This document shows, piece by piece, positions 15,186 to 23,620 of a stretch of DNA of 31,072 nt. Source of the DNA: Eubacteriales bacterium (GTDB taxonomy: Bacteria > Bacillota > Clostridia > Lachnospirales > Lachnospiraceae); contig JAUNPT010000007.1 of assembly GCA_030536565.1 (NCBI GenBank), positions 1-31,072 of the forward strand, read 5' to 3'. A program made the position numbers and the translations under genes. Every line of letters begins with the position of its first letter. The first letter of the stretch is position 1. The notes below the pieces were generated by a model. That model was not told the origin of the DNA. It did not search any database and worked only from the letters and a program-made list of their open reading frames with translations.

Positions 15186-17141
15186 ATGGATACAATTGAA
15201 TTATACAAAAAAGAAAAAATAAGCAGGATTCTTCTGAAATTGGCACCTCCTGTAATGCTGGCACAGTTGATTCAGGCATTGTATAACATCATAGACAGTC
15301 TGTTTATCAGTAGATTTTCTGGCAGTGGATTAACAGCACTGTCCATCATTTATCCGCTTCAGCTGTTGATGATTGCCCTTGCGGTGGGAACTGGAGTGGG
15401 TATTAATACAGTCATTGCAGCTAAGCTGGGCGAAGGCCGGGAAAAAGAAGCCGAGGAATATGCCGGTGTTGGAATGCCTCTTGCGGTTCTGCTATGGTTT
15501 CTGTTTGCTCTTATTTCATGGCTTATCATACCTGCTTATGCAAGAATGTCCACGAAATCTGAAGCAGTTATCCACGATGTAATTGTATATGGCAGAATCG
15601 TCTGCGTGTTCAGCTTTGGATTGTTTTTGGAAAGCATATGGACAAAGATTTTGCAGGCTGGCAGTGATATGAAAACACCTATGGCAGCACAGATCGCAGG
15701 AGCTGTGACCAATATCGTAATTGATCCACTCTTAATCTTCGGTATGTTTGGACTTCCAAGAATGGGAATTGCCGGAGCTGCGGTTGCAACTGTTGTGGGA
15801 CAGATTGTTGCGGCACTGATCGTTATGAAAAAAGGATTTCATCCATCTCCAGCAAAAGAGGTCTATCCCCGCTATATTGCAAGAATCTTCCGTTTGGGAA
15901 CACCAAATATCCTTATGCAGTCAGCATACACCTTTTATATATTAGGGTTGAATTTGATTCTTGCAGAGTTTTCTGATCAGGCAGTTACTGTACTGGGACT
16001 TTACTATAAATGGCAGACCTTCTTCTTTATTCCTCTTAACGCAATGCAGACATGTATTGTGCCCGTAATCAGCTTTAACTATGCCGCCAGAAACATTGAC
16101 CGCTGCAAAAAGACTCTGTCAATATCTATTGGTTTCGGTCTTACATTTATGGCGTTGGGAACATTGTGCTTTATGTCCATTCCCGAAACTCTGCTAAGAG
16201 TGTTCACTTCGGATTCACTCGTCATTGAAATCGGACGTGTAGGTTTTCGCATCATCGCTATCAGCTTTCTGCCGTTGGTAACTTCACTGATTTTTCCGGT
16301 ATTTTTTCAGGCGGTTGGTTATAGTCTGAAAAGCTCAGCGTTGACTGTACTCCGTACTATGATTCTGTTTGTATCGTTGGGATATGTATTTTCAAGATTT
16401 GGACTCAACTGGTTCTGGCTGACATTTCCGGTTACGGAAATAGTCACAAGCATTGCTGGTTATATTTTCTATCGCCAGTTTCTGGATGCAGAATATGTTA
16501 AAAGCCGAAAACCTGAAATTCCCGTTCTTGGTTCGGTTCCAGCTCTGCAGGCCTCTAAACCAGGGGTAATAATAACCATAGCAAGGCAGCATGGTTCCGC
16601 TGGCAAACAGATTGGCAGACTGGCAGCGCAGCAGCTTCATATTCCTTTCTATTACAAGGAAATGATTGCTTTGGCAGCTCACGAAAGCGGACTAGATATG
16701 GAGTTTATTTCTGATATACACAGGAATTCGCCAGATGTACTTAGAGACTTGTACCTCAGCACCGGTGCAGTTCATCATGCAATCGACGCACAAAGGAAAA
16801 TCATTCGAAAAATTGCGGATAATGGCAGTTGCGTAATCGTTGGCAGAGCTGCTGACTATGTCCTGAGTGATTATGACAATGTCATTCGTGTGTTTATCCA
16901 CGCACCGAAAGAATATCGCATTAAGCGAGTTATGGAAATATACAACGATACTCCGGCAGAGGCAAAACGAAATATCAATCGTTCGGATAAAGCCAGAAGT
17001 GCCTATTATCGTTATATCTCCGGTAAACATTGGGGAGATGGAGAGAACTATCAGCTTGTTCTGGATTCATCAGTGGGCATCGACAAGGCTGTAGAAATGA
17101 TTGTGAATTGTGCTGACAAATACATATCCGATAAAATATAA
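15186..17141 (+). CDS. MATE efflux transporter fused to a cytidylate kinase-like domain
   Basis: This 651-residue protein joins two folds. Residues 1 to about 430 form a 12-segment MATE transporter of the NorM/DinF type, with repeats opening 'LLKLAPPVMLAQLIQALYN' and 'IFRLGTPNILMQSAY'. After a linker rich in Pro and Ala (about 433-459), residues 460-651 match the cytidylate-kinase-like family: 'VIITIARQHGSAGKQIG' (P-loop-like, Lys474), 'HIPFYYKE', 'VIVGRAADYVL' and 'VIRVFIHAPKEYRIKRVM'. Because MATE has 12 segments, the kinase-like domain should lie in the cytoplasm. The frame is continuous, so it is a true fusion and not two genes. Substrate and phosphate acceptor are unknown. AAAGGA precedes the ATG. 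Confidence 0.93.
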   Translation: MDTIELYKKEKISRILLKLAPPVMLAQLIQALYNIIDSLFISRFSGSGLTALSIIYPLQLLMIALAVGTGVGINTVIAAKLGEGREKEAEEYAGVGMPLAVLLWFLFALISWLIIPAYARMSTKSEAVIHDVIVYGRIVCVFSFGLFLESIWTKILQAGSDMKTPMAAQIAGAVTNIVIDPLLIFGMFGLPRMGIAGAAVATVVGQIVAALIVMKKGFHPSPAKEVYPRYIARIFRLGTPNILMQSAYTFYILGLNLILAEFSDQAVTVLGLYYKWQTFFFIPLNAMQTCIVPVISFNYAARNIDRCKKTLSISIGFGLTFMALGTLCFMSIPETLLRVFTSDSLVIEIGRVGFRIIAISFLPLVTSLIFPVFFQAVGYSLKSSALTVLRTMILFVSLGYVFSRFGLNWFWLTFPVTEIVTSIAGYIFYRQFLDAEYVKSRKPEIPVLGSVPALQASKPGVIITIARQHGSAGKQIGRLAAQQLHIPFYYKEMIALAAHESGLDMEFISDIHRNSPDVLRDLYLSTGAVHHAIDAQRKIIRKIADNGSCVIVGRAADYVLSDYDNVIRVFIHAPKEYRIKRVMEIYNDTPAEAKRNINRSDKARSAYYRYISGKHWGDGENYQLVLDSSVGIDKAVEMIVNCADKYISDKI

Positions 17142-17144
17142 AAT

Positions 17145-17279
17145 ATGAATATGATTCTGAAGAAGCGAATAGAAGCCTGTGAAGAAGCACTGTCTGACAG
17201 ACTGGAAAGCGGATTGCAGATTAAAAATTTTCCACTTTCTTATATTATGACAATGTATTATAATATTTACTATAATTAA
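17145..17279 (+). other. Short open frame or coding remnant after the MATE gene
   Basis: An open frame of 44 codons starts three bases after the MATE stop (MNMILKKRIE...). The first 27 codons look like coding sequence, with a charged amphipathic helix (ACEEALSDRLESG). The composition then changes abruptly near 17223 to nearly pure A/T, and the predicted promoter of the next gene lies inside the frame. No Shine-Dalgarno is visible. It may be the stump of a lost gene or chance. Confidence 0.2.
17247..17276 (+). promoter_or_regulatory. Predicted promoter of the GT-C-like membrane protein gene
   Basis: ATGACA (17247-17252), 18 bases, then TATAAT (17271-17276). The -10 is perfect and the -35 has one mismatch. 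It sits in a very AT-rich gap about 30 bases before the ATG. Confidence 0.5.
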
Positions 17280-17304
17280 TTATGAAAAGGAAAATATACT
17301 TACA

Positions 17305-18795
17305 ATGAAATTACTTAAAAACCAGAGGATAAAACCTGGCATAATCTGCTTTTTACTATTTTTATCTAGTTTAATCCTGCTGCTGCTGTTTAATGGCGAT
17401 TCCCCTTTATATTTCTTCAATACAGCTCCAGACAATACCGTCTATAAAACCGTTGCAAAAAGAATGCTTGGCGGTGACATTTTATATCTGGATATTTATG
17501 AACACAAAGGTCTTTACCTGTATTTCTACTATATAATAAAAGAATTTGTACAGCCCTTTGTTGTTGAACTTGTTTTGGATTTATGCTTTGTATTTTTTGC
17601 ATATAAATCCCTGCGTATTTTCCAGAACAGACAATGTGCGTTTATGTGCACCCTGCTTATCAATGTTATTGATAAATCCTTTGGATATCTCTACCACTTT
17701 GGCGGTCAGTCAGAAACTATAGGCAAAGTCATTTTAATGATTCTTATTTATATTATTATCCGTAATTACAATGTGCAAAGACATGATACAATGCAGCTTC
17801 ACGTATGTTTTATTACTGGAATACTTACAGCAGTATTATTTATGATTAAATATACCATGACAATTTTTGTCCTAGCTTTTGCGCTTACATTATTTATTGC
17901 GGCCAGAAAAAAAAGCTGTATAGAGCATTTTATCAAATGCTTCTGCTCGTTTTTAGGCGGATTTGCAATTGGCTTTATTCCTGCGCTGATATATTTCGCA
18001 GTGACTGGTTCATTCAAGGCATTTATCCAAATATACCTCTTTGATGTAAGCACCCAGTATAATCCGGCAAAGTTTAACATTGAACCTGTCGTTTTTGTGG
18101 CACTTGTAATTTTATTTGTATTATTTGCAATGAAAAAAAACGTAAAGCCACTAGATATGCTATTTGTTTCATCAATTGCATCTTTAATATTCACTGCAGT
18201 CGCAACCAGAGTTTATTATTTTGGAATGTATATTCCGCTTATTGTTATTATATTTATTATTGCCGACCCGGTTATCAAACAGATACAATATCTTGTCAAT
18301 GAATCCTCCCCTATTGGAAGGATTTTTGCATTTCTTTTATATATGGGAGTTCTTCTTTCACTGCCAGCAAGTTTTAGTGCAAATATGGACTTTATGACAA
18401 AGGAGGGCTTTGCCAGAGTTACAAATGGATATGATGGCAGCCTTAAAGATTTAGTTGATATTATAAATGCAAGCGACGATAAAACTCTTTTAACCCGTTC
18501 GGACAACTGTATCCTGTATCTGATGACAAATACCCTGCCTGACACGAAATATTTCATCAACTACAATATGGTTCTTGAAAAGCACAGCACAGCCTATGCT
18601 CTTTCAAGCTACAAGGAAAGCAAAAATTATGTCAATGATGCCTTTAATCAGTATATTGATGAAGGAAGTCATGAATTTATCTTCCAATATGCATGTAATT
18701 ATATAAACACAAGCCTGTATGAAAAAGTCGGTGCCTATTGCTGCAATGGCAATTATGGCAAAATGGAGGTTATGGTATTATACAGACGCAGGTAA
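17305..18795 (+). CDS. GT-C fold-like integral membrane protein, possible glycosyltransferase
   Basis: This 496-residue protein has about nine or ten membrane segments in its first 360 residues and a soluble C-terminal region (about 375-496) with no recognised domain. The N-terminal loop has Asp43 in APDNTVYKTVAKRMLGGD and 'DIYEHKGLYLYFYY' (Glu66, His67, Lys68). This resembles the acidic first extracellular loop of GT-C glycosyltransferases (ArnT/PMT/GT39 type), which use polyprenyl-linked sugars. I infer, without proof, a role in cell-surface glycan or protein glycosylation. The closest ribosome binding site (AAAAGGA) is 14 bases from the ATG, longer than usual. Its own promoter suggests independence from marR-MATE. 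Confidence 0.7.
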   Translation: MKLLKNQRIKPGIICFLLFLSSLILLLLFNGDSPLYFFNTAPDNTVYKTVAKRMLGGDILYLDIYEHKGLYLYFYYIIKEFVQPFVVELVLDLCFVFFAYKSLRIFQNRQCAFMCTLLINVIDKSFGYLYHFGGQSETIGKVILMILIYIIIRNYNVQRHDTMQLHVCFITGILTAVLFMIKYTMTIFVLAFALTLFIAARKKSCIEHFIKCFCSFLGGFAIGFIPALIYFAVTGSFKAFIQIYLFDVSTQYNPAKFNIEPVVFVALVILFVLFAMKKNVKPLDMLFVSSIASLIFTAVATRVYYFGMYIPLIVIIFIIADPVIKQIQYLVNESSPIGRIFAFLLYMGVLLSLPASFSANMDFMTKEGFARVTNGYDGSLKDLVDIINASDDKTLLTRSDNCILYLMTNTLPDTKYFINYNMVLEKHSTAYALSSYKESKNYVNDAFNQYIDEGSHEFIFQYACNYINTSLYEKVGAYCCNGNYGKMEVMVLYRRR

Positions 18796-18834
18796 ATACC
18801 TTCCATTTCTTCCATCAATCTCCTATGGATTAAA

Positions 18835-18853
18835 TGTTACAAAATTGTTACAA
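18835..18853 (+). repeat. Two direct repeats TGTTACAA, 11 bases apart
   Basis: TGTTACAA occurs at 18835-18842 and 18846-18853, one DNA turn apart, about 50 bases before the small ORF at 18902. The spacing and position suit tandem binding by a regulator, but the region is AT-rich and the -35/-10 elements are not clear. Confidence 0.3.
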
Positions 18854-18901
18854 TGTATTTGTTCTTAGCTAAAACAAATAAAAAATAGGAGGTAATTCAA
18901 T

Positions 18902-18970
18902 ATGTGTTTTAAATTTTTATCAAACTGTGACTTACTTACATTGATTCGCAACTGCTTCGGCATTAACTAA
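18902..18970 (+). CDS. Small Cys-containing peptide, 22 residues, unknown function
   Basis: A 22-codon frame begins MCFKFLSN and ends NCFGIN, with Cys at positions 2, 9 and 18 and a hydrophobic middle (DLLTLIR). AGGAGG lies eight bases upstream (TAGGAGGTAATTCAATATG), as strong as any in the window. A terminator follows 15 bases after the stop, so the ORF looks like a short free-standing transcript unit. It is too short for a normal signal peptide or a recognised bacteriocin. It could be a leader peptide, a signalling or toxic peptide, or a small RNA with incidental coding. I do not recognise a family. Confidence 0.5.
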   Translation: MCFKFLSNCDLLTLIRNCFGIN

Positions 18971-19012
18971 TAATTTATCTTATTAAAGGAGCTGCCTTAC
19001 TAATAATTTATC
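18966..19012 (+). repeat. 14-base direct repeat spanning the small ORF stop and the terminator
   Basis: ACTAATAATTTATC occurs at 18966-18979 (covering the TAA stop of the small ORF) and again at 18999-19012 (from the left arm of the terminator into its loop). The copies are identical. A local duplication may have built the terminator arm. Confidence 0.6.
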
Positions 19013-19043
19013 AAAATCATCATTAGTAAGGCAGCCCCTTTTT
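18985..19043 (+). terminator. Strong intrinsic terminator
   Basis: Arms 18991-19004 (GCTGCCTTACTAAT) and 19022-19035 are perfectly complementary over 14 bp. After one A/C mismatch, five more pairs (AAAGG/CCTTT) extend the stem. Five T follow (19039-19043). It ends the plus-strand transcript of the small ORF and possibly the upstream membrane gene. On the minus strand the T-tract is poor, and that side is the end of the epimerase gene. Confidence 0.9.
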
Positions 19044-19072
19044 CTTATCTTTACTTAAATTATCCTGCGCTC

Positions 19073-19972
19073 CTACGAAAAAATCATCTTGTATTCCCTA
19101 AAAAATGATTCCTGAGGTGACAGTTCATTTCCCCATTCCCTGTCTTTTAATTGCTTATTAAAATCAGCTCTGTCACACCTTCCATACCAGGGTTCTATAC
19201 ATACAAATGGCACATTCTTGTGGGCAGGTGACCATATTCCAAATACTGGAGCATCAAATTCAACCGTAACGAACTTTTTTCCTCTGTAAAGCAGGGATAC
19301 ACTGTTAAACTGGCTGTTCTCCACAATATATGCATCTGCATCAAAAAATTCAGGTGTTATTGACACTCTGCCTCCTTCAAGCTGCAGCTTATGCGATTCT
19401 CCAATAAAAAGACCTTCACTGTTAAGCAGTCCGTATTCAAGAAATTGTTTTTTATTTTTTGCTTCAAAAAGCATTTCACAGCCTGCTGCAGTTACTCTCC
19501 CCTCTGTGTCCTTACTATCTAAAGGTGCTGCAAATGCCGGGTGTCCGCCAATACTGAAGTACATATCCGTATCGCTAGTATTCAGCACATCATAGCTTGC
19601 AATAAGATTATTACCTGACAGCCTGTACCCTAACGTCAGGCAAAAATTAAATGGATATTTAATTTTTGTTTCTTTTGTCTGTGTAAGACTCATTTTAATT
19701 TCACTATCCGTTTTGCTTACCAATGAAAACTCCATATCCCTCGCAAAACCATGCTGTGTCATATGATAGCTTCTTCCATTATATATGCTCTCATCATCTC
19801 TATAGCGGCCTACCAGCGGGAACAGTACAGGTGCATGTCTTTTCCACGCCTCTGGGCTGCCATTCCATATATACTCTCTGCCATTGGATTTATTCACTAC
19901 AGAAATAATCTCGCATCCCCTTGATGCAATAGTGACCTTTAAGCATTCATTTTCAATAATATATTCTGCCAC
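19073..19972 (-). CDS. Aldose 1-epimerase family protein, LacX-like
   Basis: The 299-residue beta-sandwich protein belongs to the galactose mutarotase-like superfamily. Candidate catalytic residues line up as His74 (MTQHGFARDMEF), His144 (SIGGHPAFAAP) and Glu260 (FVCIEPWYGRCD). This HGFAR/GGHPAF/EPW pattern is that of the LacX-type subfamily rather than classical GalM, so the substrate may be a free or phosphorylated hexose. The start is GTG at 19972, nine bases after AAAGGAG. It stands 113 bases downstream of htrA with no evident terminator between. No other sugar genes are adjacent. Confidence 0.9.
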   Translation of the reverse strand: MAEYIIENECLKVTIASRGCEIISVVNKSNGREYIWNGSPEAWKRHAPVLFPLVGRYRDDESIYNGRSYHMTQHGFARDMEFSLVSKTDSEIKMSLTQTKETKIKYPFNFCLTLGYRLSGNNLIASYDVLNTSDTDMYFSIGGHPAFAAPLDSKDTEGRVTAAGCEMLFEAKNKKQFLEYGLLNSEGLFIGESHKLQLEGGRVSITPEFFDADAYIVENSQFNSVSLLYRGKKFVTVEFDAPVFGIWSPAHKNVPFVCIEPWYGRCDRADFNKQLKDREWGNELSPQESFFREYKMIFS

Positions 19973-20085
19973 ATTAAAGTACTCCTTTTAGTTATTTATT
20001 TTCATTTCCATATTTTCTGTATATTTTATATGTGCTTCTCCTGCCTGTTTACCTTCATTAATATATTAAATGCTGCAATTTAAAA

Positions 20086-21636
20086 TCAGTTTTTCTTTCC
20101 TAATGTTACATCTACTGATTTCAGCACATATTCACTTCCATCAAGATGATAGTAATCAATAGTTACTGTTTCTCCTGCCTTATAATACTGCATTGTTGTC
20201 TGCAATCCCGTCATAGAAGATACCGTCTGGTCATCAAAGCCCACGATAATATCATATTTTGCAAGACCTGCTCCGGCTGCAGCGGAATCTGACTGGACAC
20301 TATTAATTATTACTCCCTGTGGATATCCTAATTGGGACGATACTGCAGCAGTAACATCAAGTCCCGAAATACCAAGGAACGAAGCTTCGCTGCCGCTTAC
20401 TTTAGTTCTTGTTTCTCTTGTCATAAGAGAACCGATTAGGTCACTTACATTTGATACAGGAATTGAATACGCCATTCCTTCTACACCATCTGAAGATGTT
20501 TTTGCAAAATTAATAGCAATTACCTTTCCTTCTGCATTAAGCAGTGCGCCTCCGCTGTTGCCTGAATTAATAGCCGCATTTGTCATAATAAGACCTGAGA
20601 ATGTCACATTATCCACTGTAATTGAACGATTCAGTGCACTTATAATACCATTAGTTACTGACTGTCCTTCACCCAGTGCATTACCAATCGCAACTACCTC
20701 CTGTCCAAGAACAACATCATTAGAATCTGCCAGTTCAGCAATTGCAACAGCATCAATAGTGGTGCTCTTAATATCAGAAAGCTTTACAGCCACAACTGCA
20801 ATATCCTGGTCTGACATAGAACCTTTTACTGTTGCGCTTACTGTTTCATTGTCAACAAATATGCAGCCTAAATTGTTAACTCCTTCTACTACATGTGCAT
20901 TAGTAAGAATAAGCAGCTCTGTTTCATTCTTACCCACAATAATACCTGTTCCGCTTGTTGTGGCTTCATATGACTGTGCTCCGCCAAAGGCACCATAAAA
21001 ACTGTTTCCCGATGGCGATACGGTTGTTGTCCCCGTCAGTGCAACCATTGCCGGCATTGCTGCCTGCGCTACAGCCTCAACATTCATTGATAAATTAGAA
21101 AGCGCCATATCTGCCTGCAGGTCTGTTTTACTGTTAGACATCTGTGTAACCGCTGACGATACAGTGGCTATTTCATAAGTTTTATTTTCAACAGGTGCAA
21201 TCCTAAAGCCCGCATAGTAAGCTCCATACATTGCTCCTCCGGCAATAGCTCCGAAAAGCAGTGCCGATGCCACAAATCTTACGGCCCTTTTAGCAAATCC
21301 GGCAGGCTTCTTTTCCTTCTTAACCTTAGCCTTTTTTTCCTTATGTTTTACATTCTGTTCTCCGGCTGCATAGCTGTTTCCATTATAGCTGTAACTGCTG
21401 TTATAATAACCTCCATTGTAATTCGTACTGTTATTATTTTCACACTGTCCATTCATATCAGTATTCTGTGTCCCACCTTCTGCACTAAATGGAATATTAT
21501 CACGTGAATATCTATATGTGCCATCTGGCTGTTCTGATGCCGGTGCCTGTGCAGCCTGCTGTGTATCATACAAAGGTTCACCAGTCTGTGTATCAAATCT
21601 GGCTTTATTAAAATTATTATCGTCATTATTATACAT
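20086..21636 (-). CDS. htrA: HtrA/DegP-type membrane-anchored serine protease with PDZ domain
   Basis: This quality-control protease acts outside the membrane on misfolded proteins. I place the start at the ATG at 21636 (516 residues), six bases after AAGGAGG, not eight codons upstream. Residues 1-95 are a cytoplasmic tail rich in Asn, Tyr, Gly and Gln, then a Lys-rich stretch (97-117), a membrane helix (about 119-142), the trypsin-like domain with His248 (TNAHVV), Asp278 (DQDIAVV) and Ser361 (NSGNSGGAL), and one PDZ domain (about 420-512). A strong terminator-like hairpin (21672-21727) lies directly before the gene, so expression needs read-through or a promoter near the hairpin. No CtsR repeat is evident. 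Confidence 0.95.
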   Translation of the reverse strand: MYNNDDNNFNKARFDTQTGEPLYDTQQAAQAPASEQPDGTYRYSRDNIPFSAEGGTQNTDMNGQCENNNSTNYNGGYYNSSYSYNGNSYAAGEQNVKHKEKKAKVKKEKKPAGFAKRAVRFVASALLFGAIAGGAMYGAYYAGFRIAPVENKTYEIATVSSAVTQMSNSKTDLQADMALSNLSMNVEAVAQAAMPAMVALTGTTTVSPSGNSFYGAFGGAQSYEATTSGTGIIVGKNETELLILTNAHVVEGVNNLGCIFVDNETVSATVKGSMSDQDIAVVAVKLSDIKSTTIDAVAIAELADSNDVVLGQEVVAIGNALGEGQSVTNGIISALNRSITVDNVTFSGLIMTNAAINSGNSGGALLNAEGKVIAINFAKTSSDGVEGMAYSIPVSNVSDLIGSLMTRETRTKVSGSEASFLGISGLDVTAAVSSQLGYPQGVIINSVQSDSAAAGAGLAKYDIIVGFDDQTVSSMTGLQTTMQYYKAGETVTIDYYHLDGSEYVLKSVDVTLGKKN

Positions 21637-21671
21637 AGTTATCCTCCTTGTCTGGTTCACTCCTAAGCATT

Positions 21672-21727
21672 AAAAAAATGAACACATTTCGTCTATGCTT
21701 TAAAGTATAGCCACGAAATGTGTTCAT
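21672..21727 (-). terminator. Strong terminator between pgm and htrA, possible attenuator
   Basis: Arms 21678-21692 and 21713-21727 are perfectly complementary over 15 bp (ATGAACACATTTCGT), with a further six-pair stem (CTATAC/GCATAG, one G-T pair) within. On the minus strand seven T follow (21678-21672). It closes the pgm transcript, but the T-tract ends only about 35 bases before the htrA ATG, leaving no room for a promoter after it. Confidence 0.85.
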
Positions 21728-21776
21728 ATTGTGTTTTACTTGTTAAGAAAGTTTGAAAAGACGTATACGATTACGA

Positions 21777-23504
21777 TTACTGTCCGATAACCTCCATAAC
21801 TGCCTTAGTAAGTTCTTCAAGCTTCTCATCTGCATTATCAAGACCTGTTCCCTTAACACCCATATAGAACTTAATCTTAGGTTCCGTTCCTGATGGTCTC
21901 GCACAGCACCATGCATTATCTGTCAGCTCAAAGTACAGTACATTAGAAGCTGGAAGTCCTGTTGGCTTCTTCTCACCTGTTGCAATAACCGTTGCTTCAT
22001 CAGTCTTATAATCACGAAATTCAACTACATCCCATAAACCAAATTTCTTAGGTGGATTCTTTCTTAAATTATCCATCATCTGGGCAATCTGTGCAGCACC
22101 CTCTGCACCTTTCATAGTAATTGCCTTCTGTCCTTCTTTATAGTAACCATACTTATCAAAAATATTAATCATCTGATCCCAGAGCGTAAGTCCCTTTGAT
22201 TTATAGTATGCCGCTGCCTCACAAAGCGCCATAACAGCTACAACTGCATCCTTATCTCTTGCATGAGTTCCCACAAGACAGCCATAGCTTTCCTCAAAGC
22301 CAAATTCATATTCATATGTATGCTGCTGTTCAAAAAACTTAATCTGCTCTCCTATAAACTTAAAGCCTGTAAGCACCTCTATAAGCTTTACATTATATTC
22401 CTTTGCAATGGCATCTGCCATATTAGTTGATACAATTGTTTTAACAAATGCACCATTTGCATGAATCAAATTCTTTTCTTTTCTCTGTGAAAGAAGATAC
22501 TCCGCAATAAGCATACCTGACATATTCCCTGTAAAGGACTTGTATTCACCGGTCTTTGTGTCTTTGGAGTATACACCCAGACGGTCTGCGTCAGGGTCTG
22601 TAGCAAGAATAATATCTGCATTCTTCTCCTTTGCAAGTGCTAACGCAAGTGTAAATGCCTTAGGATCCTCAGGATTAGGATAATCAAGTGTTGTAAAATC
22701 TGGATCCGGTTTTTCCTGTTCCTTTACAATATATACATGCTTAAATCCAAGCTCCTTTAAAATTCTTCTGACTGGTACATTACCAGTTCCATGAAATGGT
22801 GTATAGACAATCTTAATATCATCAGCAACCTGCTTAATCACATCTTTGTTGATGCTCATCTTCTTTAAGGCCGCTATATACTTGTCATCCATATCATAGC
22901 CAATCACATTATATAGACCGCAGGCTTCAGCCTCATCTTTTTCCATCGTCTTAACAAAATTATAATCTGTAACAGCCTGTACCTCTGTAATAATCTGCTT
23001 ATCCTTAGGCGCTGTAATCTGTGCGCCATCCTCCCAGTATACCTTATATCCGTTATATTCCGGCGGATTATGGCTGGCTGTAACTACAATACCTGCTATA
23101 CAGTTCAGCTCTCTTAATGCAAAAGAAAGCTCAGGTGTTGGTCTTAAGGCTGGAAAAATATATGCCTTAATCCCATTAGCTGCAAGACATAAAGCCGCTT
23201 CATCAGCAAACTCTGGTGACATTCTTCTTGAATCATAAGCAATTGCAACACCTCTTTCAGCTGCATTTTCCTTAATAATAAAATTAGCAAGCCCCTGTGT
23301 TGCCTTTCTTACTGTATAAATGTTCATTCTGTTGGTACCATTGCCAATTACTCCCCGCAAACCTCCTGTACCAAATTCCAAATCCCTGTAAAATCTGTCT
23401 TCAATTTCTGCTTCATTATCCGCAATTGATTTAAGCTCCGCACGTGTTTTTTCATCAAAGTACTGATTATCACACCACGCCTTATAAGTATCCATGTATC
23501 CCAT
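21777..23504 (-). CDS. Phosphoglucomutase/phosphomannomutase (PgcA-like alpha-D-phosphohexomutase)
   Basis: This 575-residue enzyme interconverts hexose 1- and 6-phosphates. The phosphoserine is Ser144 in VTASHNPPEYNGYK; the Mg loop is ATDPDADRLG; the sugar loop is GFEESYG; and the C-terminal phosphate site is RPSGTEPKIKFY. The length fits PgcA-type phosphoglucomutases, not GlmM (about 450), although GlmM is the usual neighbour of cdaA-cdaR. GGAGG lies 12 bases before the first ATG; the fourth codon, also ATG (23495), is an alternative start. It has its own predicted promoter after the HPr gene and a strong terminator after its stop. The likely role is glucose-1-phosphate supply for glycogen and envelope sugars. 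Confidence 0.93.
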   Translation of the reverse strand: MGYMDTYKAWCDNQYFDEKTRAELKSIADNEAEIEDRFYRDLEFGTGGLRGVIGNGTNRMNIYTVRKATQGLANFIIKENAAERGVAIAYDSRRMSPEFADEAALCLAANGIKAYIFPALRPTPELSFALRELNCIAGIVVTASHNPPEYNGYKVYWEDGAQITAPKDKQIITEVQAVTDYNFVKTMEKDEAEACGLYNVIGYDMDDKYIAALKKMSINKDVIKQVADDIKIVYTPFHGTGNVPVRRILKELGFKHVYIVKEQEKPDPDFTTLDYPNPEDPKAFTLALALAKEKNADIILATDPDADRLGVYSKDTKTGEYKSFTGNMSGMLIAEYLLSQRKEKNLIHANGAFVKTIVSTNMADAIAKEYNVKLIEVLTGFKFIGEQIKFFEQQHTYEYEFGFEESYGCLVGTHARDKDAVVAVMALCEAAAYYKSKGLTLWDQMINIFDKYGYYKEGQKAITMKGAEGAAQIAQMMDNLRKNPPKKFGLWDVVEFRDYKTDEATVIATGEKKPTGLPASNVLYFELTDNAWCCARPSGTEPKIKFYMGVKGTGLDNADEKLEELTKAVMEVIGQ

Positions 23505-23544
23505 ACCTTTTCAATGCCTCCATTTTCTGTGACGATTTTTCTTA

Positions 23545-23573
23545 ATTATAATACAAAATGCGCTGTAAATCAA
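23545..23573 (-). promoter_or_regulatory. Predicted promoter of the phosphohexomutase gene
   Basis: TTGATT (23573-23568), 17 bases, then a perfect TATAAT (23550-23545) on the minus strand, about 40 bases before the start codon. Confidence 0.6.
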
Positions 23574-23620
23574 CCTTACAAAAGCTGTTCACAACGCATT
23601 CTATTAGTTCATCACATCTG

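Noticed and set aside
20558..20998. Plus-strand open frame antisense to htrA
   Set aside because: It mirrors the protease domain coding strand; no RBS and no recognised motif.
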